Positions 36,905 through 50,950 of a stretch of DNA of 64,000 bases are shown in pieces. A program made the translations under genes and the position numbers. Under the pieces are notes generated by a model, which had not been told where the DNA came from, ran no database searches, and saw only the letters and a list, made by a program, of their open reading frames with translations. Source of the DNA: Brienomyrus brachyistius (taxonomy: Eukaryota > Chordata > Actinopteri > Osteoglossiformes > Mormyridae); contig NC_064535.1 of assembly GCF_023856365.1 (NCBI RefSeq), positions 11,552,363 to 11,616,362 of the forward strand, read 5' to 3'. How positions within the stretch are numbered: position 1 is the first letter of the stretch; every line of letters starts with the position of its first letter.

Positions 36905-38950
36905 AATTCCACTTAAATCAGTTTTTAGTTACAAACCAAAAAAGTATGTGGGCTAACTGAGGTAAGTATCAAGTGTGTCCCTCTGGGGATTGGCGCAGGT
37001 AGGTGTACTACTCAGCTATGCAAAGCAATAAACATGTCGGGGGTGAAAATGCCTGTAAGTAAAGAAAAAGTGTATTAGCAGAAATGTCTGTATTTATAAC
37101 ATGGGACATTTTGTGTCACTGTATAGGAGAACCATACTGGCTATGAGCATGGAGAAGGAAATTGTGAAGGAGCTTGCTATAGTGTGTAGGATATTACTCT
37201 GACATGTCAGCAGACTCACGGTGTGACACCCTGCTGTTCACAGAGTGAAATTAGACACAGAATGATGCATGACTGCACAGCAGGTAGCCCTTTTGCACTG
37301 GTGTGGAACAGGACAAGGAGATCTGCGAGAGAACCATGCAGAGAGATGGTGAGGAAGATCTCCAGAACACAGAATCAATGGGATATAGGCATGGAATGAT
37401 TATTACATTCTCGACAAAGCACACACTGCCGCCTTCCACACCACAGCCCTCGTTCACTAATTACCATTCCGTTGGTCAGTGCTGATTGGTTAAACGAACA
37501 ACAAAATATTACTGCCACTCTTCAGATGCATGCACGTTTCTCTATGTGAGATAAACAGAAGGGCTGGGGGCCGAGTCGCTATCTATTTTGGAAGGGGGAG
37601 TCTTGTCGCTGCAGCAACAAAACCAGAAATCTACAGACTTCAACCAACAGAAGAGTAAATAAATGAGGGCGAGGTCTGGAATACAGATGTAGCGTCTGTA
37701 GGTGATTGTAGGAAACTGGTGCCCCTATGTGGTGACTAATTATTATTATTATTTCACATTCCTGCTATATGTTATCAAAGCTGCTCTTAAGGTGGGGCAA
37801 CCGGTGTGGCTGCGCTGGGCCCTGCTCTTTGGGGGCCACAGTCTCTGCCACCCCCCCGCCCCCCCACAAAAAAAAAGAGAAACTTATGATAATGGTAGGC
37901 TAAACATAATAAGTCATTAATTTTTTTTATGCAGCCACATTTCATCTGAATATGTAATTTTAGCTAAATATTAGGGCATTCATCATGTAGAGTCTGGTAC
38001 ATCATTTTCCATTTGGTAAGCATATAATGAAACAAATGAATACATTTATTTACACTGGCGGAACCTACATTCACAAGTAGTTCAACATTATGCTAATTGT
38101 GGGTGTGTGTTGATTTTGGCTAGATGCTTAGGCAGGGCCTAAATATGATGGTATATTTTACCTATATAACTGAGACTGGGTGTTATTTTCAAAAGCAAAA
38201 CCTTTTGGTCCTAAAATACAATGTTTTCGATGTAAATAAATCATAATAACAAGAAAAGTATAATCAGTCTAAGTGATATTCTCATAAAGACTACCGGGCT
38301 CCTGGAAACACACCTACTGGAATTAATTCCAGTGCTGATTCTGGTTCAATTTTTGAAATGTTCATGCTCGTCATCAGTGTTGATATACTGCCGAGGACAT
38401 TAATATCTCACAGCCAGCAGAAATGTATAATGAGCACACATTTTTAAAAAATCACACTGAGGAAAAGCTTGGAATGGAAAACAATCTTTTGTAAACAAGT
38501 CCAAAGCGATAAATTGAAAGATTTTTAATATGCTGGCATGTGCTTTCTATTCTGAATCCATGTACGAATTTATGGGAATATAACATGCTACAAAAACATG
38601 ACTAATATTTTCTGAGTTTTAGGAGTAAATTTTGGCCTGGGTCTGAGGTCTGGTAATGCTGTAAGAATGATTCACACAGAAAGTTGAGGCATCCTATTAA
38701 ATATTATTCTGCTGACTTGTTATTTGATTAAATTTTCTGGAGGCACTAATTTCAGAGTCCAAACCTATTAGTCAGCCCTGTTATACCAAAATGCTGCTTT
38801 AGGGCAAACGTTTCCCGCATTAATATTGCTTGCTACTGCTGTGATTCAAAGGCTTATCTTAATATGTTCCACGCGTCCTCATTTAATGTGATTTAAAATA
38901 AGTGGCAAAAATGCAGAGAGAAAATACAAGCCCAAAATTACATTTAAAGC
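36905..38950. other. Gene-free region
   Basis: Includes a C-rich and A-rich run near 37850-37876. No exon or named repeat is identified. Confidence 0.6.
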
Positions 38951-38957
38951 AGAACCA

Positions 38958-39284
38958 TTTATTAAATACAAGAATATCAAACAAAGGAAAAAGTTCATTG
39001 ATTACACAAAATCGTTTGTAGTTATCTGAATTCACATACAGTACAGGGATGAATACTGAAGCTTCCTCAGTTTAATTCCTATATAAAACTGTTTCGTAGA
39101 CACAAGCAATTTAAAGGCATTTTCACAGGAGAATCAGAAGGGATTAAGTGCTTTCACCTCCTGCAGCTCCTTGGGCTCCATCCATCACCCCACTTCATGC
39201 CCCACTAATGGACTGACCGTCCATTTTACCCTCAAAGCAGGGCTGTGACAACTGGGAAGAAAGAAACAGGCTAACAGGCCTATC
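38958..39284 (-). other. Probable 3' UTR of the sulfotransferase gene
   Basis: On the minus strand, AATAAA (plus-strand TTTATT, 38958-38963) lies about 320 bases after the stop codon. Confidence 0.45.
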
Positions 39285-40402
<1,118 letters not shown>

Positions 40403-41580
40403 CTGCATGAAGACAAAAGAAGAGAAATGAGCCAGCTCTTTTACATATTCTGTTCTGTACCATATGACACCCCATTTTAATGTCCTCCTTCCTCAACAGC
40501 ATTAGTGGAACAGACGCGGAAACGATAGCAAGCGGATGCTAGCTAAGCCAGAGAAACTCTGACTGCATCATTACATTGGACGCCAATTCACTGCTTGTAC
40601 TAAAGTCTCGGACACAGTTAAATTGTCACAGTACCAGTATTAGATTTCTAATAGTAATTAATAGTAATATAACAATGTATCACCAAAAGGAAGACAAAAA
40701 ATAAAATTAGTCATTTAAAGGATATAGACTGATAAAACCTTTTACAGAATTTGTGGCTTGACTAAACCGATAAAGGAATGAATACACTGAAATATACAGC
40801 AGGCTTTTTTCCTCATACAAAAAAAGATAAAGATATGTTTTGTGGTTTGCATGAAAGACGGAACAAGTGAAAGTGAAATATTAGGGTATATTCCCTACTG
40901 GTGGTCTCCAGGCCCCCTAAGACCCAGACCAGGATTTAACTAGCTGCCAGTAATTGCATTTAAATAGACAGTCACTGGGCCACACTGCTATGAGAAACTG
41001 GATTGTTCTTCTTTTACTGCAGTGAGATGTCACACGGGGAATATAAACTTATGACTCTGCCAGTGAGTCTTTTTTTGGTGATGGGAGAATGAGATTCTTG
41101 GGCCCAATCAACTAGCCTCAGCTGGGCACACAGGGGTGTGAATTGCACATTTAAAATAACCAAACATTCTCTATTCAGCTGAACTTCATTCTGCAAAACA
41201 GCTTAACTGCATCCGTGCCTCGGGCGGAAGCGAAGAGCAATACCACACTGATTCTCTGCACGATGCTTACAAGGACTGTGCATTTCCCTTTCAGTAGAAA
41301 GTGTTGAATCGAGATGAAAAGCATGCACAATCATCAGCAAAGCCTTCAAGGCAACCTTCAAGCATTCAGCCATTCTCCTTTAACAAGTAAAAACAAAACT
41401 TTGCAATGTTATTCAAGATTAAAAATTTTTGTGAAACAAATTAATCGATGCCGCTTTCTGAATGGCCAGAAGTTAGATTAATTTGACAAGCATGAAATGG
41501 GTCCTTGGTTATTGTGCATTCAAAGCTGATTGACTCTGTATCGCATGTTAAATTATGTCATTTTCATAATATGATGAATA
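40403..41580. other. Gene-free region, probably sulfotransferase intron
   Basis: AT-rich sequence upstream of the sulfotransferase leader. I see no exon or clear repeat. Confidence 0.55.
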
Positions 41581-41584
41581 AAAT

Positions 41585-41770
41585 ATGGTGCTGGACTCCT
41601 GTCCCTGTCATGTGCAGTGTTTGCCCGGCTGTGCTGGTTTCTTCTGGGAATCCTGGTTTTCCTCTGCTGTCCAAAGTTATGCAGGTATGCAAATTTGAAT
41701 ATATAAATTGCCCACAGTGTGTGACTGTGCGCCTGCCTAGTGTTGTTTTAAAATCCCATATAGGATAAAA
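41585..41770 (+). mobile_element. V-SINE-type core fragment
   Basis: Diverged copy of the SINE core: GGAATCCTGGTTTTCCTCTG, then CTGTCCAAAGTTATGCAGG and AATTGCCCACAGTGTGTGAC, in the same order as in the copies at 60820 and 62168. Confidence 0.6.
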
Positions 41771-41949
41771 TGTTGGGAAAAGGATCCATGCAACATAACA
41801 ACTAAATGATGGAATGACTGAGTTTATTATACTGTGATGCTGTGATTGTCTTTGCCGGGCTGGGATTGTGGAGTCGCTACCAAAGACAGCCATTTTGGCT
41901 CTAGCGACGCGGATAACCAGGGGGATACTATAGGCTATAGGGGGTGGAT

Positions 41950-42096
41950 AGTTCAGGTCCAGAAAATAAGAATCCAGACCAAGGTTTTGTTTCAACCAAC
42001 CAGTTGAGTACGCTGTGACTGTCACTCTTTGTATTGAACTGGTTGGTTGAAACAAAATCTTGGTCTGGATTTTCACTTTCTGGATCTGAACTGAGC
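41950..42096. repeat. Long perfect-looking hairpin (MITE-like palindrome)
   Basis: The left arm, from GTTCAGGTCCAGAAAATAAG through CCAGACCAAGGTTTTGTTTC, is mirrored by the right arm ending ...CTTTCTGGATCTGAACTGAG. Arms of about 60 bases are separated by a loop of about 25 bases. It is noncoding and likely a miniature inverted-repeat element. Confidence 0.85.
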
Positions 42097-42099
42097 CTA

Positions 42100-43505
42100 G
42101 ATGTAGTTTTCAGTTTCTCACATTCTCTAACAGGAAACAGAGAATGCTTTATATTGGTAATGACTGTTGCTGAGTAGAGGGGCTTGACCCCTGCTCTGCC
42201 CCAGGAACATTGATGCCCTCCCTTATCTCACAAATTACGATAAATAGAAAAATATTTCTCTCAGTTCTCAGTTGTTGTAAATTATCCCTTATAACCTGAT
42301 ACTGCAAGTTAAGCTCATTCATTCAATATTCAGCAAACATCAAGGCAATAATGACACAATTTATGTATCCAGGCAAATTTTGAATGAGCAGCAAGAATCT
42401 ATCGAATTGCAAGCTGTGGTATTTTCCACAGGATTGCCTTATTAATTGGTCACATTGTTAAGATCAGCATTAAATGACTAAGCAAAGCAGTCAGATTAAT
42501 TAAAGCTGAACTTTTGCAATACAGCCCTTTTATTCACCTTTGCAGTGAACTATTTATTTTGTAAGATTTTGAATCTTACTATGCCCTTAAAATGACATGC
42601 AACAGCTTCTAAAATCGTAGCAATATCCTGTACAGTTGTTAAAAAGACCTGTATCAGCTTGAAACATCATTTTCCATTGAAAAACCAAAAGCAATATTAT
42701 TTATTTCTGATTCTGTTCAGTGGTTCCTCAGGTTTATCTTCATTACTTCCACAGTGACTTTTCTGTCAAGCTTCAGAGGACATCATCTGGACTAGATGGA
42801 CCTTTTCCATAGCAATAATCTATATTCACTCTCATTATCCATGAGGTGGAGCCCACAGTGGATAATAGTCTTGTTGAAAACATGACACCATTTAATTGTA
42901 GTGAAAACAGAGTAATGGAACATAACAGAATTTAACTCATGATCCCTGTACTGGATAAGCAGTTGGAAGATGGACAGCGAGATGGACAATAAATGCTAGT
43001 AGAGCTTTTCGTTTATAATTCTAATTTGTGTACTGTATGCGGACAGTATTTACAGAAGTACAGAAACATACATACACCTTTACATAATATACATTTAGAT
43101 TTCTTTGACAGTGATTTCATTTAATTTAATTTGGAATTGTGATGTAGAATGTTATAGAAGCAGTGCTTGGGTTAACTTGTGCACATCACAGCTATTTACA
43201 CAAAATAGAACGTGCAACGCTATAGCCTAGCAAGAGCTGCTGCAGCTTATTATGGGCTGGCAGAGCAGATGTGTGAGAGATCATGTGGGTACTGAGCCCT
43301 CTGGTGCCAGCACAGGTCTTTATGCTGTGAAAAAAGAAGGACTGAAATGAACGTCTCAGTGATAAGTACTGCAGATTGCGTTCACTTGTATCACATTATT
43401 GCTTTTCTATTGCTTCTCTCTAACCATGTTCATCCCCACTCTAAGTTTGCTTTTTAATCTATATTTATTGTATCTCTGTGTGTCTCTTGCATTGCACCCT
43501 TTCCA
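42100..43505. other. Gene-free region
   Basis: AT-rich sequence without exon or repeat that I can name. Confidence 0.6.
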
Positions 43506-43507
43506 GC

Positions 43508-43812
43508 CATCCAGCCAGGGACGGATTACGGACCGGGCCAGCGGGGCCGCTGCCCAGGGGCCCTTGGGGTGCAGGGGGCCCGTGGGGCCCCTAGCCCAAA
43601 ACAATTTGCAACGCTTATCAACAATGTGTTTTCGTTTGTCTATTTTAGAGGGCCTACATTCTTTGATCCTCTGCCTACAAGGGCCCCTGACCCTAAAGGG
43701 AGGGCGTTTGGCTGCCAAGGGCCCTTGAATTGTGGTGGTGGTGGTGGTGGGGGCCCTCGCGAACGTTTTGCCCAGGGGCCCACACAACCCATAATCCGTC
43801 CCTGCATCCAGC
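43508..43812. mobile_element. 289-bp hAT-type element with perfect 8-bp target duplication
   Basis: The element spans 43516-43804. Left end CAGGGACGGATTACG and right end CATAATCCGTCCCTG are inverted with one mismatch. Flanks CATCCAGC at 43508-43515 and 43805-43812 are identical. It contains a short GGT repeat. The open frames across it are not genes. Confidence 0.9.
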
Positions 43813-43935
43813 AGTCTTCCAAATGCATACCCAGTGCAGGGCTGCAAGGGCCCATGAGTTTGTCCTATCCCTGGCAGCACAGGGCACAACGTTTTTCTGT
43901 AGGATAAATATAATCCAATCATTTCCATGCTTCTC

Positions 43936-43937
<2 letters not shown>

Positions 43938-43967
<30 letters not shown>
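43938..43967. repeat. (CA)n microsatellite
   Basis: A CA run of about 30 bases just after the hAT element. Confidence 0.95.
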
Positions 43968-43969
<2 letters not shown>

Positions 43970-43971
<2 letters not shown>

Positions 43972-46900
43972 TACAGATACAAGTTCTGATTAGTATGCTG
44001 GGGTTTATATATCCTTCACAAGCCATATCTAATTTCCTTAAACCACGAAGAAAGACACAATCCCAGCTTTAAGGGCAAGAGGTGATTTACATTATACACA
44101 AAAGGTCATTTGTTCAAGCATTAAGGTATAAGGTATTGCTACACACATTCATAAGACAGAGAATTTATTCAGATATATTCAAACATAATATATTCATGAA
44201 TGTGGCATATTACTCTCAGACTCCAGTAAAGAAAATGACCCCAGAGAGCGTCATTGTATGGATTTATTGGTGGCTGGAAGAATGATAATCTGGGGCATAT
44301 TGGGTAGAGAAATGTAGAATTTCACAGAAGGCATAAAAATAAAACTGCCAGTAAAATGCTGAAGTTATAGTTGAATGGCTACAAAAAAATCCTGATTAGC
44401 CTCATTATACTTTTCTTCCTTTGCTAAGCAATAGGGCCGGTCTACGAAAAATATAATTAAAACTGGAGTAGGAAATGGGAATAAAAAACGAAAAAAAAAA
44501 CACTTTAGGCAAATTTAAAATAGACCGTTCATACTGCTGAGCTGTTCAAGGAGATTGGACTGATTTGACTGCACAAAACCTGGGAGGATTCCTCAGCCAT
44601 GAAACAGATTAGAGGGCACTGCGGCCCCATCCACAGACATCTACAGGTCACTCTGGGCATGTTTTCTGTGCGTCTCTTTGGGAAGTGAAGTGTGCATTTG
44701 AGCTGGCAATTCGGGGCCCAAAAGATCCCTTGACCTTGTAATTCCCGAAAATTCAGCAAGAAATAATATCCATTTGAAAAAATCCTGTCATGATTTTGCA
44801 TTATGCAGTAAGATGACATCAAACAGGAATTCTGCATATTAACATTTCCATTCTATTTACATATGCAATAATTACTTTGAACAATGTTTATTTTTAATTT
44901 TAAAAAGGAAATTAAAATAATCTTTTAATTACACACTTGATAAATTCTTAAACGTATAATTTAGAATGCAGATCCCTTTGCCTTACATGTTTAGCAGTCG
45001 CTTTTGTCTGGTGCAGGTACAGTTAAGGGCGTTGCTCAAGGGCCCAGTGGGGAAATTGCTTTGCAATCCATGGCATTCAAACCAGTGGCCTTCCAATCAC
45101 AGTCACAGATTCCTAACCTGCGGAACCACACACCACACACAGTGCAAAAAATGGAAAAGGTGTCTAAACGATTATTTTTAGGATGAATGAGTAATACAAT
45201 GACCTAATTTGCACCCGCATGTCATCTGAAACATTTATTTTTGGCATCTCTTTTATGAATGCAGACTAATCTGCCATTAACCAGAGTGGATGTGAAACGC
45301 ACACTAAATGCTTATGACAAGGGTCTATGAGGTAGCTTCCCCTAAAATTTGAAATTAGTCTAGGATTAATTACTTTATGTTTTCTTAATATAATGAGATG
45401 CTGGACTTATGGATTTGTGCAAAAAACACGCGTCTGCTTGCTCGCACGAGGGCACATCGCAAACGTTGTTTAAAACGCCTGGGGCGATCAATGTTCAATA
45501 ATTTCTTTTAAATCTTTAGCATGGTAGCACAATCCATAATTTATGCTCGCTACAAAGAGTTTGACTTCCCTGGTGAACATAACAGATGCTGAACGCACAA
45601 TGCTGGCCAATGCGTGTGCCAGTCAGAGGGCATAACCACTGGAAGGAACAGGAGCTGGACAGGCAGGAGTGTAGGAGGAGTTTGGAAGACTAAACAGAGT
45701 TCATCCTGCAGTCAGGAGCTCCGAACAATCACGGCTGCACTGAAAAACTCGAAAGATGTCAGCCTACAGGACAGGGATCCTAATGCACTTGGCCTATAAA
45801 TTTACTCTTAGTCAAGTAAAGTCAAATGCTTTATTATGATACAGTCCATATGTAGGCATATTGAGGCACAAAATAACAAAGCAGAAGAAGAAGATGGTGT
45901 GGCATATAGACAGCAAGGCACTGGGGGAAGGTTTTTCAAAACTAAGAGTGCAGGATAGGACAGTGCAAAGTAGGTGAGCCAGACTAGGGGCACTGCAGGG
46001 AAATGGATAACCCTGCGGATTCAGGGGGCCCGACACGTCACAGGGGCCCGTGAATACATAAAGTTACATGTAAAATTTGTCAGTGGCCCCATAATTTTTT
46101 GAGACATTGGACGAAAGGAAACTGAATACAATGCATGGTGAAATACGAGGGAAAAAAAATATCGGAGAGAGCATGATCTCTGTTTTGAAAATGTGATTAT
46201 GCAAAAAAAATCAAAAAGCTACAGCACTGCGAGATTTCCAAAAATAGTGCCAAAGGTCAACTGTAGACAGAAGCCAGGAGGATCTCAAGGTTAAAACAAA
46301 GGGAGGAACATAAACACGTTGTTATTGATTGGGTGCGAACGACCCAAAAGAACATTATATAACACTGACTTCAGAAAAGTAGTTTTGTGTACACATACTC
46401 ATTTTTAGCACTAAAATCATTAAGCAGTATTGCTGTTTTATGTTGCTTTCATGTGTATTGCTTGTTGAAAAATAAAATGAATATTTTATCATATATAAAC
46501 TGTAGAAAAAATTAAGGACATATCTAAGGTTTGATTTAAAGGAAATCAACTATAATCATTTTGACAAGTTGAAGTGAATGTTCTTGAAGTGAGTTTTTGC
46601 ATTTTCCCCCAATGTCTAATACTTTCACATGCCAGTAAAGATGTATTCCAGCATGCCCTTTAATTTCACTCTAAAGTGGTTACAAGTGAATAAGATTTTC
46701 GATCTTTATGGTCTTCGGATAAGCAAAGTAACATCCAACTGAATCTTTCCGGGTATAAAATGACAATTTATTAAGATCTAAGAGTTAAGAGATGACTACA
46801 GAAAATAAATTTAAAACCTTCCTTATTAAATTGCTCAAAAAGGTTTAATATTGCCACCATAAAAAGCAAATACATCTGTCATTAAGTTGTGAATAAACAA

Positions 46901-46990
46901 TACTGATTTTAGAGGGGGTTTCTAATTTGTCAGTACTTTCAGATTTTAACTTGCACACTAAATACAATCCTGTTACAATGATATGCAGAA
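43970..46990. other. Gene-free region with one SINE remnant
   Basis: AT-rich. The only recognisable item is the SINE at about 45000-45160. Several short open frames here have no domain or codon pattern that supports a gene. Confidence 0.6.
45000..45160 (-). mobile_element. tRNA-derived SINE, minus strand
   Basis: On the minus strand: head GTGTGTGGTTCCGCAGGTTA, box B-like GGCCACTGGTTTGAATGCC, body GGGCCCTTGAGCAACGCCCT. This is the same family as the interrupted SINE at 20178-20610. Confidence 0.65.
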
Positions 46991-46995
46991 AAAGG

Positions 46996-47098
46996 TATTA
47001 CTAGGCAGGTATGAGTAAGTATTACTAGGCAGGTATGAGTAATTATTACTAGGCATATATGAGTAGGTAGTACTAAGCATGTATGAGTAGATATTACT
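46996..47098. repeat. 24-bp tandem repeat, about four copies
   Basis: The unit TATTACTAGGCAGGTATGAG plus four bases repeats every 24 bases at 46996, 47020, 47044 and 47068. Divergence increases rightwards. Confidence 0.92.
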
Positions 47099-47318
47099 AC
47101 TCATTTCAAGTTCCAAAAGTCTCCTGCTGTTTTTCCCTTAAGAAAAGCGCTTAACCTAAATTCCCCCAGTAAAATGTTCAGCTGTATATAAATGAACCAA
47201 AATGAAGTCACTTCTAATCTCTTCTGGTATTTGTCTTCCATTTATATCACTAGGCACCATGTATGCTGACTCCACGCATTAGCAGTAACTAAGCTAGTGC
47301 TTTCATAAAAGGTAGATA

Positions 47319-47819
47319 TACACTGACCAGCCACTCCATTAGGAACACCCGTGCACCTGCTTATTCATGCAAAAATATATAATCAGCCAATCACGTGGCA
47401 GCATCACAATGTATAAAATCATGCGGATGGGGGTCAAGAGTTTCAGTGAATGGTCAGATCAAACATTAAAAGTGGAAGAACTGAGGCCTAAGTGACTTTG
47501 ACTGTGGCGTGGTTGTTGGTGCCAGACGGGGTGGTTTGAGTATTTCAGAAACAGCAGATCTCCTGGGATTTTCAGCCACAGCGTGTACGCAGTATGGAGC
47601 GAAAAAAGAGAAACCATCCAGTGAGCGCCGGTTCCGTGGGCGGATTTCACAGCGAGAATGTGCAGCCGACACATCGGCAGCAATTACGTGATGCAACCAT
47701 GTCAACATGGAGCAGCATTGTTAAGCTCATGGCATGAAGAATTCAGGATGTTCTGAGGGAAAAGGGTGTCCCACCTGGTATTAGAACACTCTTCTTAATG
47801 AAATGGCTAGTAAGTGTAT
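47319..47819 (+). pseudogene. Internally deleted Tc1-like transposon
   Basis: About 497 bp (47321-47817) between TA dinucleotides. The left end CACTGACCAGCCACTCCATT and the inverse of the right end, CACTTACTAGCCATTTCATT, are terminal inverted repeats. Inside, 47509-47691 encodes MVVGARRGGLSISETADLLG, the helix-turn-helix start of a Tc1-like transposase, followed by scrambled sequence. The catalytic DDE part is missing. It is a nonfunctional copy, of a different subfamily from the one at 27797. Confidence 0.88.
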
Positions 47820-48167
47820 ATTTACACAATATTATACACTACAATTATAGTTCAGGAGTACCATCTGTGAAGGATATATAGATACAAAGCTTCAGAGTAG
47901 GGTACCAGATCATTGAATAGATGATATAAAAAACCGCATAGTCACATGTGGGGATTTCAGCTGCTGCGTCCAGGACCAAGAGATAAAGGGCAGAATGCTA
48001 ATGAATAAAGTTTTCTATATATTTGTATAATCCCATGAGAGAAAAATGTGTTTTCATTTACTTACAAGTGAATTAAACTCAAGGGCAAAAGCAAAAAGGA
48101 GCCAGTATTTTGTTTGTAAAGAGGTGCTTTATGGTTTTGACTCTCAAATGGAACATGCCCATTAAAA

Positions 48168-48576
48168 AAAGCGATGTTTACATAAACTGCACCTTTATAA
48201 TGCATTCATAGAACATTCAATGCACCTTTGTAATGCATTCATAGAACATTCAGTGCACCTTTGTAATGCATTCATAGAACATTCAGTGCACCTTTGTAAT
48301 GCATTCATAGAACATTCAGTGCACCTTTGTAATGCCTTCATAGAGCATTTATAAGCAGCATGTATACCTTAACATCCAAACAGCTTTAATATACAGTAAT
48401 AACAAACATTGCACAATTATAATGTTTGTTGTGATCCTATAATATTTGTAATCAATGTATATTTAGACTGTTAAGGTATGTTCGGATATTAAGGTATACT
48501 TACATGCTGCTTATGAATGTTCTATGAACGCATAATACAGGCATTATGAAGGTGCAGTTAATGTAAAGCGTTACCA
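48168..48576. mobile_element. Foldback (long-TIR) DNA element
   Basis: The left arm (TTTACATAAACTGCACCTTT... AGCAGCATGTATACCTTAAC) is repeated in inverse at the right (TTAAGGTATACTTACATGCT ... AAGGTGCAGTTAATGTAAAG). The centre is AT-rich and noncoding. The left arm carries a five-copy tandem repeat that the right arm lacks. Confidence 0.8.
48188..48352. repeat. 33-bp tandem repeat within the foldback element
   Basis: The unit TGCACCTTTGTAATGCATTC plus 13 bases starts at 48188, 48221, 48254, 48287 and 48320. The right arm has one equivalent unit, so the array expanded after the arms formed. Confidence 0.93.
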
Positions 48577-48749
48577 AATATTATTCTCTATTTTGTCATA
48601 ATTTGAACAGTTGACACACTTAAACTTCATTCTAATCGCTGCTCACTTGATACTTCTCAAGCCCAAATTGAAACGTATAACCGTTTGGCATTGAATGCTA
48701 AGCACTATCAGCGATTCTACCTCAGTGACTTTTTCCTCTTGGCCAATTG

Positions 48750-49290
48750 TGCTGAAGCTGACTAAGGTACAGGAGCTGCAAGGTCACAGCCAGTGGCAGC
48801 TGCTGGACCCTCGCCTGAGCCTCGAGGCACTAATACAAATGAGCTGGCAACTGACACAGCTCTCCCTGCTGAGGTAGTGGGGAGAGGGATGGTACCTGAC
48901 CTCTGACATTGCGGCCAGCTTTGGACTTGCCTCTTCCTTGCCCAGCTTAATATATTTATCCACCAGTCTGACCCGAATGACATCGCAGATGTGTTCATTG
49001 ACCAGCCTGACTGAGCGCTTGTGGCTTGTAGCTGGCCACTATGCAGCAGGAACTCCATCCGTTGGTTGATCTCAATGTCGAAGCAGAGCAACAAGCCTGC
49101 TGGATATTGGTTGGCCAGTGACACTCTTCCAAAACATTGTCCTTGAGCGTGTGTGACAGAAACAATTCGGACTCCATAGCTATAAAGCTGGCCTTCATCC
49201 AGCTGATGCATCCAGCAGCACCTGGCAGGATTCAGCAATGCAGCACTGATGATAAAGCTGATCATTATAGAGCAGCTTTTCACACACTAT
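48750..49290. other. Unidentified GC-richer block
   Basis: More GC-rich than its surroundings and open for 173 codons on the minus strand (48762-49283), but I recognise no domain in any frame. It may be a decayed transposon gene or retropseudogene. Confidence 0.3.
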
Positions 49291-49299
49291 TAAATAAAT

Positions 49300-50820
49300 A
49301 CCACCCGATAGGCGCAGTGCATCTAGCCAGGAAACCGCTGCTGCTACAGAGACGACCAGTTGTTATTTATCGATTACTGATGACAGAGAGGAGGAAGATA
49401 TCAGAACCCTTTCAATGTCCCAGCTACTGCAAACCATGTGCAATGCCCCAATTTCAAATTGGCGAAGCTAGTCAGAGATCATTGTACTATCCTACCAACA
49501 ACCATGAAGATGACATGTGGAACAAAGGATAAGTTGGGTCAGATATGCTGACAGCTGGTCATTTCTACCACGACTAGTGTTTTGCTGAGGTCAATTTTTT
49601 TCCCGGTCAGTGAAATGTATTATATGATATGTACTCGATTCCCAAAAGTCAAATTAGCACTGATTAGGAAATATAACGCATACAGTGATACATAATACAT
49701 TGAAGACACAGGGAAGAAAGGTACAGGGCTCATGCTAATTCCTGAAAAACAGTTATATAAATAACGTGTTAACAGGGTTTAGTAGCACAATGAAAACTGT
49801 GCCAGCAAATGATTCTCAGAATAGACCGGCGTTTCAGTGTCTGGTTTCTTCTGCAGGCTGTGGCAGATGATACTGTTAATGGCACTGAAGACTGTTATAC
49901 ATTCCTGAACTACTGACAATCCTGCTGTGACTCCCTGATTCACGCCACGACTGAGAAAGTGCTTCCCTTCATGCTAGAGATACTTTTAGCAGCCGGATGA
50001 TGAAAAACCATCCAGAGGGCCCAGTATGAACAAAACAATGAAGCAACTCAATAGACAGTGTCAGTCACCTGTCTGCATCTGCATCAAATAAATTCTACTG
50101 AAAAATACTACTAAAAATATTACTGAAAAATACTCAGATATTCATATGGTCATAATCCTACAGAATTATTTTTTTTCCTTGAAGTGTCCAGGACAAGGTC
50201 AGAGTTTTGAAAATCTTTTTTGGGCATATAATAAAAAATGGCCATCAAACCAATTTAACTTTGTTCCTTAAGTCCTTGACCTGATGCTTGTAATCTCAGA
50301 GGGATTACTTTTGGCAGCTGGACAAGAGCTAGTGGAATGACCTATACCCACTCGAAATGTAAAGTCGCTAATCTAATTTATCGTTCGTAAATATTGCGCG
50401 TAACGAAAATGTGAAGGAAAAATGCACCATCAGCAAAGGTTTCCCACTGTTCTGCTTCTGAAGGACAGGATTCACCTGGAAGTCCTGGCAGCGTACTCCT
50501 CTAACTGTTTCATTGAGTTATTCTCATTTTTGCATCTCTCCTGCCAAAATGACCACATACAGCTTCTTTTCCAGCTGGCTTAGACTCCCACAGATGCCTC
50601 CTCTATTCACAGACAAACCATAACTGCTAATATTCCTACACAACTAGCTTATTAAGGCAGCATTATTACACATAAAATATGTGAGATATCTATCACAAAT
50701 ATAACTCTATTCTTTTTAGCATCCTTTTCCTTTCCGTATAAGGGCAACTTAAGGAGGCCTACCTTTTTCAAAATCCGGAATACAGAAAGCTGAGAACGTT
50801 TCTAAAAAGTTTTCTATTAT
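49300..50820. other. Gene-free region
   Basis: AT-rich with no exon or repeat that I can name. Confidence 0.6.
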
Positions 50821-50825
50821 GCATG

Positions 50826-50950
50826 GAAATCCATCCATCGTTCGATCCATCCATTCATCCTTTCATCTTCTGTAACTGCCTTTCCTATGCAGGGTCACAG
50901 GGGTCCGGAGCCTGTCCTGGAGGCTACAAGCGCAAGGAAGGACGGGACAC
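50826..50950 (-). mobile_element. SINE/L2-type 3' tail, minus strand
   Basis: Starts with CATCCATCG-type repeats, followed by TATGCAGGGTCACAGGGGTC and CCTGTCCTGGAGGCTACAAG, the inverse of the tail at 22921-23041. Confidence 0.7.

Noticed and set aside
41564..42076. 170-codon minus-strand open frame
   Set aside because: It crosses a SINE fragment and a hairpin element, and no domain is recognisable.
43407..43982. 191-codon minus-strand open frame and overlapping frames
   Set aside because: They run across a hAT-type element and a CA repeat; the sequence is not protein-like.
48188..48352. CRISPR-like regular repeats
   Set aside because: The units are directly adjacent with no spacers, in a eukaryotic transposon arm.
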